A stretch of 9,244 bases of DNA from Pseudomonadota bacterium (GTDB taxonomy: Bacteria; Pseudomonadota; Alphaproteobacteria; Micropepsales; Micropepsaceae). A program made the translations under genes and the position numbers. The notes under the pieces are model-generated. The model saw nothing but the letters and a program-made list of their open reading frames with translations, was not told where the DNA came from and ran no database searches. Location of the stretch: positions 1 through 9,244 of the forward strand of contig JAKBAU010000134.1 of the NCBI GenBank assembly GCA_021808875.1, in the 5' to 3' direction. Every line of letters begins with the position of its first letter. Position 1 is the first letter of the stretch. Shown piece by piece: positions 1 through 7,579 of this stretch.

Positions 1-236
1 CAAAGATCCGATAAATCTTAGATGCTACATTCCATTGGGCACCGGTGCGCTTACTGAGACGTGGCTGTATCAATATTTTCCCAGCCCACTTTAGGAGACC
101 TACTCCATTCAACTTCTTCCTTATGGTCATCACCGTTCCAGATCACATGGCCAATGCGGAGATGCTGAAACTTCAGCCTTGCCAACCCTTCCGGGCGTTA
201 CTCTCATCTCAACCATCCATCCGAGAAGACGTTTGA
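1..236. other. no gene recognised; small perfect hairpin
   Basis: This stretch lies just past the 3' end of the broken PiT gene. The open frames here have no recognisable protein content and no ribosome binding site. The only structure seen is a short perfect inverted repeat, GCTGAA (164-169) and TTCAGC (172-177). It has a 2-base spacer and no following T-run, so it is not a convincing terminator. Confidence 0.4.
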
Positions 237-1171
237 TCAGATCCTTTGCAAGAACCAACAGGATGAAAATTCTAGAATCATTCCAGCCAGTGGTCCTACC
301 ACCCAGCCACGCGGTACCGCACCTGCTACTCTCTGATCGAGAGTCTCCCTTCCGCGCGCGAAACCCGCTCCAGCCATTGCGCCAATGAGGGCCTGATTCA
401 TTGACGTGAAATATCCCGCTAGCACCGTGGCAGGTACCACAAGTCCCTGAACTAGTTGCGAATCTGTTGCCATCGCCATGTCAACCTTCACCACGTCAAA
501 GGCGATACGTTCCAGCAGTGGACTGCCCCAAGTGAGTACGCCCGACGCAATTCCAATGCCACCTAGAGCTCCGGTAAGCAGATCTCCAGGTATTCCCGTA
601 GTCAGAAATGCAGCTGTCGCGTTGGAAACATAATTTTCCCCCATCACAAGTGACGCGGCACCGCCGATAAGAACAAGACTGCGTCTAATCACGCGTGTAC
701 TTCCGCTGTCTACAAACTGAGGTACAAGATCCACGCACTTTGTAAGTATATAGCCCTCTATGAAAGTTATAAGCGGAGCAGAAACCCACAGCACCGCCAG
801 GCTCAAAGCCGGGCTCCAACGAATGGTCAAACCTTGTGCCAGCCGTGCACCAATAACGGCGAAAGCCAAGATTTGAATCGTGGAAGTTGGAATGCAGCGC
901 TACGTAAATGTTGTCGTGAGCATGAACGCGGCCGCTGGAATTGCGATCGCGGGTACGTGCCCAGGCGATGGACGACCAAAATGACATGTCCAATGTTGTG
1001 CAACACCCTATGGCTTAGAAGGCTCGCCCCAAGAAGAGTAAAGGGCGCCATCAGCCACAAGGCTGGTCACAGCCTGATGCTTCCCGTAGCGTGCGGCATA
1101 CCCATGCAGGTGCTGGTGTAGTGGGCACCCATACTCCTGGAAAGCCCAAGCGCGAGAGCTACCAGAATCAT
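237..1171 (-). pseudogene. PiT-family phosphate/sulfate permease, disrupted
   Basis: The intact family are inner-membrane ion-coupled permeases for phosphate (some for sulfate), built from two inverted halves. Reading the minus strand from ATG at 1169-1171, the first frame gives MILVALALGL, then a first signature-like segment GAHYTSTCMGMPHA. A TGA stop follows at 1067-1069, and the frame resumes as ALWLMAPFTLLGASLL and HNIGHVIL. A frameshift around 955-985 (one base lost or two gained) moves the reading to the frame that carries AAAFMLTTTFT, a TAG stop at 900-902, then IPTSTIQILAFAVIG. That frame stays open to TGA at 237-239 and includes GENYVSNA, the second signature (compare GANxxANA), LTGALGGIGIASG, FTSMNQALIGAMAGAG and a hydrophobic tail. 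Concatenated, it is about 310 residues, near normal for a short PiT protein. Two stops plus a frameshift make a functional protein unlikely; substrate cannot be decided. The start could also be an upstream TTG or GTG. Confidence 0.75.
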
Positions 1172-1945
1172 TGCTGACACACTCAAGGCTGGCTCGGTTC
1201 CTCATTGAACGCGGCGCGGCTCAGCCATTCCCTCCCCCACAGTGATAGCTTCACAACGCCTTTCTTTCCATCTACCCAAGTCAGTCGGTTCCACCAAGCC
1301 GGCCGCATTTGCCGGAACTGCACGTATGTACCCGACTTGCGACACGCCAGTTTAGGCTTCTGCCGAACGCAAAATTTCGGGTGCGACATCTGCTCAATAC
1401 GTTCGGCCGGGAGCCAAATCCTGCTCACCATTAGATGAAATTCAGTCCATGTTAGGGAGCTAACCCTGTAGCCCGCCGAATATCCCGTACCCCCTGCGGC
1501 TGTCACCCAAATCAGTCCCCCCGTGGAATACCCCCGAATCGGCAAGTCTCAACATCTCCTAGACCGCGCAAGAGGGTGGTACTCGTGAGCTAACGTCGGC
1601 GAAGGCTTCGGCCATCAGACGAGCCACCTGCCCCAGAAAATGGGCCTGTGGATTGCTTCCCCGGGGGCCATGCAGCGCGGGTCCACCTCCTGAATGGCAG
1701 ATGGCGGCTGGTAAAAATTGCTATTTCCAGCTTCATTAAGGCACTTGATTCCCTGCCCGCTGCCTGATCTCGTCATGGCATTAGTATAGCCGCCGGCGGG
1801 ACACTCGATGAGCCTTTCAGAGTTTTTGCATTCGTGGCGCCCGCTGACCTGGGCGCAGCAAATTTCAAGCATAGCTGATCTATAGATTGTACAGGCTCTC
1901 GCTGCAGCTGGATAACACTTAAAAACCGCGTATATGAGGGAAACT
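1172..1945. other. long gap without a convincing gene
   Basis: About 770 bases separate the broken permease from the PAP2 gene. Two minus-strand open frames fill much of it. One (1183-1545, 120 codons) is rich in Trp, Arg and Lys and matches no family I recognise. The other (1615-1872, 85 codons from ATG) has six cysteines and remains open upstream into the PAP2 start region, so its true start is unclear. It carries a polar Gly/Ser/Asn stretch, AMTRSGSGQGIKC, and has neither a clear ribosome binding site nor a signal peptide. Either could be a chance frame or a remnant. The last 60 bases hold the probable PAP2 promoter. Confidence 0.4.
1887..1916 (+). promoter_or_regulatory. candidate sigma70-type promoter of the PAP2 gene
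   Basis: TTGTAC at 1887-1892 (3 of 6 consensus bases) is followed after 18 bases by GATAAC at 1911-1916 (4 of 6). It lies about 30 bases before the PAP2 start codon. The match is weak and rests only on position and base content. Confidence 0.25.
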
Positions 1946-2503
1946 ATGAAATTCCGAGTTCTCGTGGCAGCTCTTGCATGTCTGTCAGGTTTTACTTTGC
2001 CTGCACAGGCTTCCTCCAGTGTTAAAGCGCTTGGTCAGGACGTTGCGATTGCGCTACCGGTTATTGCGGGCGGGATCACGGTATGGCGAAACGATTGGAT
2101 TGGTCTGGCGCAGGCTGCCGTAACCGGAATTGCGACGGTTGGCACCGTATATGGGCTCAAGCATTTTGTTCACGAATGCAGACCTTTCGCCATGCCCTGC
2201 CATGGTCACAGCAATCTGGACTCGTTTCCGTCCGGAACCTCCGCCGTCGCCTTCGTGCCGGCACAATATCTTTGGCAGCGCTATGGATGGAAATTTGGAG
2301 TCCCTGCATACGCTGCCGCAGCGTTTGTTGGTTACTCCCGAGTCGACAGTAAGGAGCACCACTGGTGGGACGTGGTCGCAAGTGCCGCCATCTCCCTCGG
2401 TTATAACGAGATTTTCACCACGCGATACCAACCGCGAGGGTTTTCAACCGGACTGTCAGCTGGTCCGGGTGGCGCGTACATGTCTCTAAAATACAGATGG
2501 TAG
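1946..2503 (+). CDS. exported PAP2-superfamily phosphatase
   Basis: The product is 185 residues. The start at 1946 is preferred over ATG 1934 because GAGGGA at 1936-1941 sits 4 bases before it as a ribosome binding site, and the protein then begins directly with a signal peptide (MKFRVLVAAL..., likely cleavage after the AQA at 20-22). The three PAP2 motifs are visible. Motif 1 is K72-x6-R79-P80. Motif 2 is F94-PSG-T98. Motif 3 is S131-R132-x5-H138-x3-D142, which holds the nucleophile His and its partner Asp. Family members hydrolyse phosphate monoesters, often lipid or sugar phosphates; this substrate is unknown. Hydrophobic stretches at about 33-47, 54-71 and 119-129 suggest membrane association or a periplasmic fold. 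Motif 2 normally reads PSGH, and here Thr replaces the His, so activity may be altered. The C-terminus ends in an aromatic residue (SLKYRW). It is monocistronic, with no close partner. Confidence 0.85.
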   Translation: MKFRVLVAALACLSGFTLPAQASSSVKALGQDVAIALPVIAGGITVWRNDWIGLAQAAVTGIATVGTVYGLKHFVHECRPFAMPCHGHSNLDSFPSGTSAVAFVPAQYLWQRYGWKFGVPAYAAAAFVGYSRVDSKEHHWWDVVASAAISLGYNEIFTTRYQPRGFSTGLSAGPGGAYMSLKYRW

Positions 2504-2940
2504 GAAAGTAAAATGGCTTCTTTTGGTTGTGGCACGCCAAATTGCACTTAGTTCGGCGCAAATACATTCGGCTATATGCCCAATATAATTGAGAAGCCTA
2601 CTTGACCCCGTGAACGCTTTCGAAGTCTCTGCGGTCAAGGAAGCATTAGTCGGCCTCGGCATTTAACCAGGGCAGCCTCGAAAGGCTAACGCCGAAGCTG
2701 ACAATTTCATCGCCAGATACAGCTCTTCATTCGTGAGTTGCGGGTGGACTACAGGAATCAACGGCGACGCCAGCGACGCCTCATCAGACCATCGCCCACA
2801 ATAACTCCCTACCATCAATGCTAAGGCCAAAAGGCCAGGATCTGTCGAACAACACCGCTCACCGTTCCGATACCTGAGCGGTGTCCCGCATGATAGACGC
2901 CGGCCCAGGTCTGCATCCAGGCGCCGTCAACCTTCCGTCC
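2504..2940. other. gap between PAP2 and S9 peptidase 3' ends
   Basis: No gene is supported in this 437-base convergent gap. Structures seen are CTTGACC (2601-2607) paired with GGTCAAG (2633-2639) across a 25-base loop, GGCCAAAAGGCC at 2825-2836, and the 10-bp inverted repeat described separately. A short GTG-initiated frame (2610-2666, 18 residues) reads as an amphipathic helix but ends at once and is not called. Confidence 0.45.
2852..2884 (-). terminator. perfect 10-bp inverted repeat, possible S9 terminator
   Basis: ACACCGCTCA (2852-2861) and TGAGCGGTGT (2875-2884) are perfect reverse complements around a 13-base loop. On the minus strand the hairpin begins about 57 bases after the stop of the S9 peptidase gene. 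The sequence after it (TGTTCGACAG) is only slightly T-rich, so intrinsic termination is plausible but not proven. It could instead be a 3'-end stabilising stem or a dyad operator. Confidence 0.4.
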
Positions 2941-5268
2941 TCACTTGTCTAGGGTCTTTGGCATCCCGTTAAACTCGTGGGGCGGTGTATTACCTGCAAG
3001 ATATTTGACGAAGAAATCCCAGCACCGACGGGTGATATAGGGAGTATGAGACCCGTAATGATGATGCTCGTTAGGTACCACGAGCATGCTAAAATTCTTG
3101 TTCGCGTTCATTAAGGCATTGACCATCAGATAAGTGTTGCTGGGCGGGACATTGTCGTCGATCGATCCTGTTACCAGCATCAAATGACCTTTCAGACTTT
3201 TCGCAATTAGCTCACTCGCCTGATTGTCGTAGCTAGTCGTGCCGTTACTATATTTGACCAAGGGGCCCTCCCACCTTTCACCCCAATCGTAGGCATAATC
3301 ACGGTTATCGTAGTTACCGCTTTCAGCCCACCCCACTTTGAAGAAATCTGGGTAATGAAGCATGGCTGACACCGTCGCGTTACCACCGCCTGAATGACCC
3401 CATATCCCCACGCGATTGATATCCATCCATGGATATCGGGCGGCCAGTTGCTTAATTCCTGTGACCTGATCGGGAATTGTGTCATCACCCATGTCGCCAT
3501 ACCAGTAACGCTGAAACTTCGCGGAACGGTAAGGCGTTCCCATGCCGTCAATGGTAACAACGATAAAGCCAAGCTCAGCCAAGGCCTGATGGTCGCCACT
3601 TTCGGAGCGGAAAGAAAACGTCGCTATAGAACCGATTTGCGGACCCGGATAGATAAAATCGATTACCGGGTATTTTTTGTGGGGGTCGAAATTGGTTGGC
3701 TTGTACATCAGTCCATAAAGCGTCGTCCTACCATCCCGAGCCGTTACGGTAAATGGAACTGGCGGTACCCACCCAATAGCCTTCAGACGGGAAATGTCTG
3801 TCTTTGCGATCGTTTCAATAATCCGTCCGTTCTGCGACGAGCGAAGAACAGTTACTGGAGGCGTGGTCGGCGTCGAATACGAGTCAACAAAGTACTTGCC
3901 GTGCGGCGACATCGTGATGATGTGATCCTCTGCCTCTGGCGTCAGCAAGGTGGTCTTTCCAGTATCAATGTTCACCTTAAATAATTGCCGATAATAAGGG
4001 TTAACTCCGGGGGTTCGACCCACACCGACGTACCATAACGTATCAGCCTTGGCGTCAACGTAGGGAACCTGAATTACATCGCCTTTACCCGTGGTAATTG
4101 GGTGCAGCATTTTTCCCGTCTTAAGGTCGTAGAGATACAGGTTAATCCAGTTATTCTGCTCCGTTGGCCATATGGCCTCACCCTTTCCTGCCAGGTACTG
4201 CCAGTCAGGGCGACGATACCAGCCCTGATAATATTCCTTCGCGCTGTACTGAAACGCCGTTCGCACGCTGCCTGTAGAGGCATTGGCAATACGAAACCAT
4301 TCATGCTGCTGATTGCGCGAAGTCGACACAATCGCAAACGTCTTGCCGTTGGAAGACCAGCGCACGTCCTTCCAGCTGCCCAATCTCTGCTCAGGGGCCA
4401 TCCTGAGGGGTATCACCTTGTGACTGGCAACATCGATCACTGCCGGGTGGATCATAAAGACATGCTTGTCGCCTGGCAGTGGGTAAGGCAAAGTTTTCAG
4501 CTTGGGATGCCCTACACGCGTTGAGATAGTATAGAAATCCTTGACCTTACGTTGATCTTGCCGAAATGCCACGAGCATCTTCGAGTTCGAAGACCAGCGC
4601 ACCGTTGCCGGGCCGTCCTTCTTGTTTCCATACCCGTAGTTTTTCACTCCATCAGTGCTGAGCTGTGTCTCTTTGCCGTTGGAAATATTACGAACCCAAA
4701 GATTCCAGTTACGTACAAAAGCCTTCAGTTTACGGTTTGGTGAGAGAGCATGCTTACCTTCGCTAAATTCTCTCGCATGATGAGATGACTTTGCCGGCTT
4801 GGACATTGACGTGCACACGCCTGCACCAGACAAGGCACACTGGAACGTTCCTCCGCCAAAGTGAACTTCCAGCTTACCATGGGCGAGGTGATGGAAATCG
4901 AATCCATATGCCGGCCATTTCGTTGCACTCACAGGCTTCCCGCGCGCCTTGCCTAGAGCTGCAGCCAGCTTACCCGCATCAAATGCCGGTGAAATCTTCC
5001 CGGTCACAGCACTCACTTCGAGAATTGAGTCCCCTCTGGCACCGTGATCGCGATACCAAAAGTGCGTGGCATCGATCCACTTGACGTGCTGGACCTCATG
5101 ATCGACCAACGGATCCACAAAATGTCCTACCAGTGGGTCTGTGCTATCGAGCAGAAATTTCGCCCCGCGCGCGTAGTCCGCATCTGATAATTGCCGGGCC
5201 TGCACCAGCGTCGGAAAGCCTCCCAAAAGTGCGATGAGTGCAACCCGAGCAAGATGTTTCGATTTCAT
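2941..5268 (-). CDS. exported S9 serine peptidase, DPP-IV/acylaminoacyl-peptidase type
   Basis: This complete 775-residue enzyme is predicted to cleave peptides near their N-terminus in the periplasm or outside the cell. A signal peptide (1-24, ending LVQA before RQL) is followed by a beta-propeller region, about residues 60-480, with repeated VRWSSN-type blades (for example 223-228 and 302-307) and NLYLYDLKTGK at 376-386. The alpha/beta-hydrolase domain covers about 510-760. It contains an oxyanion-type Tyr540 in YPGP, the nucleophile Ser626 in GHSGGG, Asp704 in SIDDNVPP and the catalytic His within EHHHYGS, probably His736. The propeller segment that in true DPP-IV holds the Glu pair binding the free N-terminus reads NYGYGNKK (210-217) and lacks it. 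Strict X-Pro dipeptidyl activity is therefore uncertain. The start ATG has a weak GAGG (5279-5282) 10 bases upstream. It is a single gene with long gaps on both sides. Confidence 0.9.
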   Translation of the reverse strand: MKSKHLARVALIALLGGFPTLVQARQLSDADYARGAKFLLDSTDPLVGHFVDPLVDHEVQHVKWIDATHFWYRDHGARGDSILEVSAVTGKISPAFDAGKLAAALGKARGKPVSATKWPAYGFDFHHLAHGKLEVHFGGGTFQCALSGAGVCTSMSKPAKSSHHAREFSEGKHALSPNRKLKAFVRNWNLWVRNISNGKETQLSTDGVKNYGYGNKKDGPATVRWSSNSKMLVAFRQDQRKVKDFYTISTRVGHPKLKTLPYPLPGDKHVFMIHPAVIDVASHKVIPLRMAPEQRLGSWKDVRWSSNGKTFAIVSTSRNQQHEWFRIANASTGSVRTAFQYSAKEYYQGWYRRPDWQYLAGKGEAIWPTEQNNWINLYLYDLKTGKMLHPITTGKGDVIQVPYVDAKADTLWYVGVGRTPGVNPYYRQLFKVNIDTGKTTLLTPEAEDHIITMSPHGKYFVDSYSTPTTPPVTVLRSSQNGRIIETIAKTDISRLKAIGWVPPVPFTVTARDGRTTLYGLMYKPTNFDPHKKYPVIDFIYPGPQIGSIATFSFRSESGDHQALAELGFIVVTIDGMGTPYRSAKFQRYWYGDMGDDTIPDQVTGIKQLAARYPWMDINRVGIWGHSGGGNATVSAMLHYPDFFKVGWAESGNYDNRDYAYDWGERWEGPLVKYSNGTTSYDNQASELIAKSLKGHLMLVTGSIDDNVPPSNTYLMVNALMNANKNFSMLVVPNEHHHYGSHTPYITRRCWDFFVKYLAGNTPPHEFNGMPKTLDK

Positions 5269-6338
5269 GTGCAGCGAACCTCAGTTGTGGCGGTGATTTG
5301 TGACCAATGCACGCGGCTGTGGGCGCCCGTCCAGTCGGCATTCAATCTTAACCATTTGTTTTAATTTAGTTTTTGGGCGAACCGCATGCGCTAGCCGCGG
5401 TGAGCCTTTCGTTTGGCGTTAGTGTTGATGCTCCCCGGTCCTCCAATTTCATCAAGTATGGCAAGTATGGAGCGACGATCAAAGACCGAAGTAGTCCCAC
5501 GACTTCACAAGCTGTTGTTTAACCCCAAGACCGTTTATGCCTCGGGCGTGTGGAGTATTTGCCCTCGCTCTCGGCCCGATACTGCCCCCTCCAAACAGAT
5601 CTCCGGGCTGAATTCTTCAAGAGCCAAAATACCGCTCAACTTATTCAGCGTTGCCGTATTTCCAGCCCTGCGATTGGCCCCATTGAGCTTTTCCGGGTTT
5701 CGGAGGTTAGTGGGCGCGGACCGAAGAGGCTCTTGTCACACAAACCCGGTTACCCAAGCGGCTGCGGGTCATGGACACTGGCATGCATTAAATGTTCAAC
5801 GCAGTTGCATCCATGCTAGCGTGTCTATCCTCCATCGGCGCATTACAGATCTGCGTGGGGTTTGGAAGATGGACCAAGTTTACCGGTTCAAAGGACTGTG
5901 GCTTGCTGGCGAGTCTGGGCCTTGCCGGCCGTTCGGACCTTTCTATCACTGACAGTAGCGATTTGGTTCATGAGCATTTCCGACTATCGATAATGTGAGC
6001 TGGAGCCAACCGACTTGCGCAGTGACGCATGGCGGCTTCGCCCTGCCCATCTTCGTATAGGTGGATCCAGGCATGACCTCGCATGGCACGTATCTATTAG
6101 CCCTTCCTGCCCAGACCCAGTAGCGGAATGCCGTTGAAGCAACCCCAAAGTAGAGCGCTCGGGCGTGGGCGAGGCTTAATGTTAGCCGCTCAAATCACAA
6201 AGCTCGTCGTGCTGCCAGACCCCGGGGCACAAGCAAGGGCGGGGTATGGTGCGGTCACCTTCTCCCGCCTGAAGGATGCATCATTATATTCGATCCTCTG
6301 GGACCAACCTGATGATGACCCTATCTCGTCACCCCGAA
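5269..6338. other. over 1 kb with no recognisable gene
   Basis: This is the leader of the S9 gene followed by about 950 bases without a supportable gene. An AT-rich tract (about 5346-5376) upstream of the S9 start could be a promoter element, but no clear -35/-10 pair was found. The longest open frame, 5413-5952 plus (179 codons, TTG start), has low-complexity, Arg/Ser/Pro-rich content and no ribosome binding site. A minus-strand frame at 5968-6084 (38 codons, starting MRGHAWIHLYEDG) reads reasonably but is too short to name. Eroded genes or a non-coding region are both possible. Confidence 0.5.
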
Positions 6339-7223
6339 TTAGGGCTGAAAGTAGCCAGGTCGGCTGATGTCGGCGATCAAACCGATTTGCCTAGGTACCC
6401 ATCCCAACCATTGCTGCGTTAGCGCGCTCGAAGCGGGTCCATCCAATCCGGCAAACATGGCCATCATGCCGAAGTGATTAGGGGCCTCTTCTGGCCTAAT
6501 TGAAACTACGGGAAGCTTCAGATGCCGGCCAATGATCTCGGCAATGTCGCGCGCCCGCACTCCCTCGTCGGCCACCGCATGGTAACTAACGCCTGCGCGC
6601 CCGTTCTCTAGAGCCAGGCGGTAAAGCCTCGCCACATCGAGCCGGTGCGCACCGGACCAGCGATTGCTGCCGTCACCAATGTAGGCCGACACCCCCCTTT
6701 CCTGAGCGATGGAAAAAAGCCAGTTGACGAGGCCGCATTTACCATCGCCGCCATGGACCTGTGGAAGACGTATCGCCATTGCGCGAACTCCGTGGGCAGC
6801 GAAGGATAGACCTGCTGCCTCGGACATGCGGGGGAGACCCGGCGTCGCGGGGTCCTCTTCGGTAGCAACACGCCCAGGTGCCGCAAGCAACGTCCCGGAG
6901 GTGACAATGAGAGGCTTCCCCGATCCAGTAAGGACCTCACCTATAGCCTCAATCGCCCGCTTATCGACTTGACCGTTCTCGGCAAACTTCGAAAAATCAT
7001 GAATGAATGCCAGATGGATGGTACCATCGGTATCCTTGGCTCCGGCGCGTAAGCTGTCGAGATCTTCGAGCGCGCCACTGTGAGCGGTTGCACCCAATTG
7101 CTCCAATACCCGCGCATTGGCATCGGAGCGGGAGAGGCCGACGACGCTATGCCCGCTGGCAATCAATTCCCTCACGGTGGCTATGCCAATGAAGCCAGAC
7201 GCACCTGTTACAAAAACGCGCAT
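6339..7223 (-). CDS. atypical extended SDR, NAD(P)-dependent oxidoreductase-like
   Basis: The 294-residue Rossmann-fold protein starts at the ATG at 7221-7223, with AGGAG at 7231-7235 seven bases upstream. The nucleotide-binding loop TGASGFIG covers residues 6-13, and GLSRSD (29-34) ends the second strand. Arg32 there suggests NADP(H) rather than NAD(H). Further conserved stretches are TSGT (108-111), IRLPQVHG (151-158), YIGDGSNRWS (181-190) and HRLDVARLYRLALE (193-206), followed by a C-terminal helical region. The canonical catalytic Tyr-x3-Lys is absent; the expected place reads RMSEAAGLSFAAHG. That is the pattern of atypical SDRs, which may reduce, isomerise or simply bind nucleotide. The exact substrate is not known. 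The gene is divergent from a short plus-strand ORF and lies downstream of the palindrome at 7280-7309, which probably controls it. No terminator is evident after its stop. Confidence 0.9.
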   Translation of the reverse strand: MRVFVTGASGFIGIATVRELIASGHSVVGLSRSDANARVLEQLGATAHSGALEDLDSLRAGAKDTDGTIHLAFIHDFSKFAENGQVDKRAIEAIGEVLTGSGKPLIVTSGTLLAAPGRVATEEDPATPGLPRMSEAAGLSFAAHGVRAMAIRLPQVHGGDGKCGLVNWLFSIAQERGVSAYIGDGSNRWSGAHRLDVARLYRLALENGRAGVSYHAVADEGVRARDIAEIIGRHLKLPVVSIRPEEAPNHFGMMAMFAGLDGPASSALTQQWLGWVPRQIGLIADISRPGYFQP

Positions 7224-7230
7224 GCAAATA

Positions 7231-7235
7231 CTCCT
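7231..7235 (-). promoter_or_regulatory. ribosome binding site of the SDR gene
   Basis: On the minus strand AGGAG lies 7 bases before the ATG. It fixes this start over any downstream Met codon and gives the Rossmann strand MRVFVTG directly at the N-terminus. Confidence 0.7.
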
Positions 7236-7272
7236 TGTTCACATGAGCGACATATTGGTACGCTTCCTAAAC

Positions 7273-7309
7273 TTGTAAAGTAGTGAAATTATACGGGTAT
7301 AATCACTAC
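7273..7309. promoter_or_regulatory. bidirectional promoter with palindromic operator
   Basis: An imperfect palindrome covers 7280-7309. Its arms are GTAGTGA (7280-7286) with TCACTAC (7303-7309), and inner arms TTATAC (7289-7294) with GTATAA (7297-7302), offset by two extra A residues on the left. A perfect -10 hexamer TATAAT is present on each strand, at 7298-7303 plus and 7288-7293 minus. On the plus strand TTGTAA at 7273-7278 is a possible -35 with a 19-base spacer; no good minus-strand -35 was found. A protein bound here would cover both -10 elements and repress both directions. The arrangement resembles the divergent SDR/regulator pairs controlled by HxlR- or MarR-type repressors; that assignment is inferred. 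Confidence 0.6.
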
Positions 7310-7343
7310 CAGGATGGTCACCGAAAACGGAGCGGAGAGCTAT

Positions 7344-7445
7344 ATGGACAACCGCCGCATGAAGCACGATCCGGCGCATTTCGGCATACGCGGTCTTCCC
7401 GGCGTGTACCCAGTCACTGGCTCAGTACAATCGACCTTGCAGTGA
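7344..7445 (+). CDS. 33-codon ORF, possible stub of a divergent regulator
   Basis: Translation would start at ATG 7344 with GGAG (7334-7337) six bases upstream, an unusually good site for so short a frame. An in-frame ATG at 7314 lies only about 5 bases after the palindrome and is less likely. The product, beginning MDNRRMKHDPAHFG and ending before TGA at 7443-7445, has no complete domain. Its position, first behind an autoregulated-looking promoter and divergent from an SDR, is where an HxlR- or MarR-type repressor is often found. The segment GVYPVTGS faintly recalls the CPV start of HxlR proteins, but this is weak. I read it as a truncated or frameshifted gene with its translation start preserved. 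It may also be a real small peptide or chance. Confidence 0.3.
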   Translation: MDNRRMKHDPAHFGIRGLPGVYPVTGSVQSTLQ

Positions 7446-7579
7446 CCACCTACCCCGCCAACTTGGCGCGCGGCGGAGCAGCTCATAACGCTCAGGTACG
7501 TAGCCATGGGTTTCACACAGCCACTGCATATCAACATGTGACAGGACAATGACGTGCCTCGTCAGAACGAAGATGATAC

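Noticed and set aside
1183..1545. 120-codon minus-strand frame, briefly considered as a transposase remnant
   Set aside because: There is no DDE or zinc-finger motif, no terminal repeats and no matching neighbour; the resemblance is only in Trp/Arg-rich composition.
2610..2666. Short GTG frame reading SAVKEALVGLGI, considered as a PII-protein remnant
   Set aside because: Only about a dozen residues resemble PII, and neither flank in any frame continues the family.
2741..2790. Short tandem GCGACGCC-like repeat, considered as a repeat array or CRISPR
   Set aside because: There are only two imperfect 9-base units with no spacers, which is not an array.
3394..3984. 196-codon plus-strand frame inside the S9 gene
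   Set aside because: It is antisense to a gene with a full set of conserved catalytic motifs, so it is a shadow frame.
5413..5952. 179-codon plus-strand open frame
   Set aside because: It has a TTG start, no ribosome binding site and low-information composition, with no motif recognised.
5968..6084. 38-codon minus-strand frame MRGHAWIHLYEDG...
   Set aside because: It is too short and unrecognised; it is kept only as a note in the gap entry.
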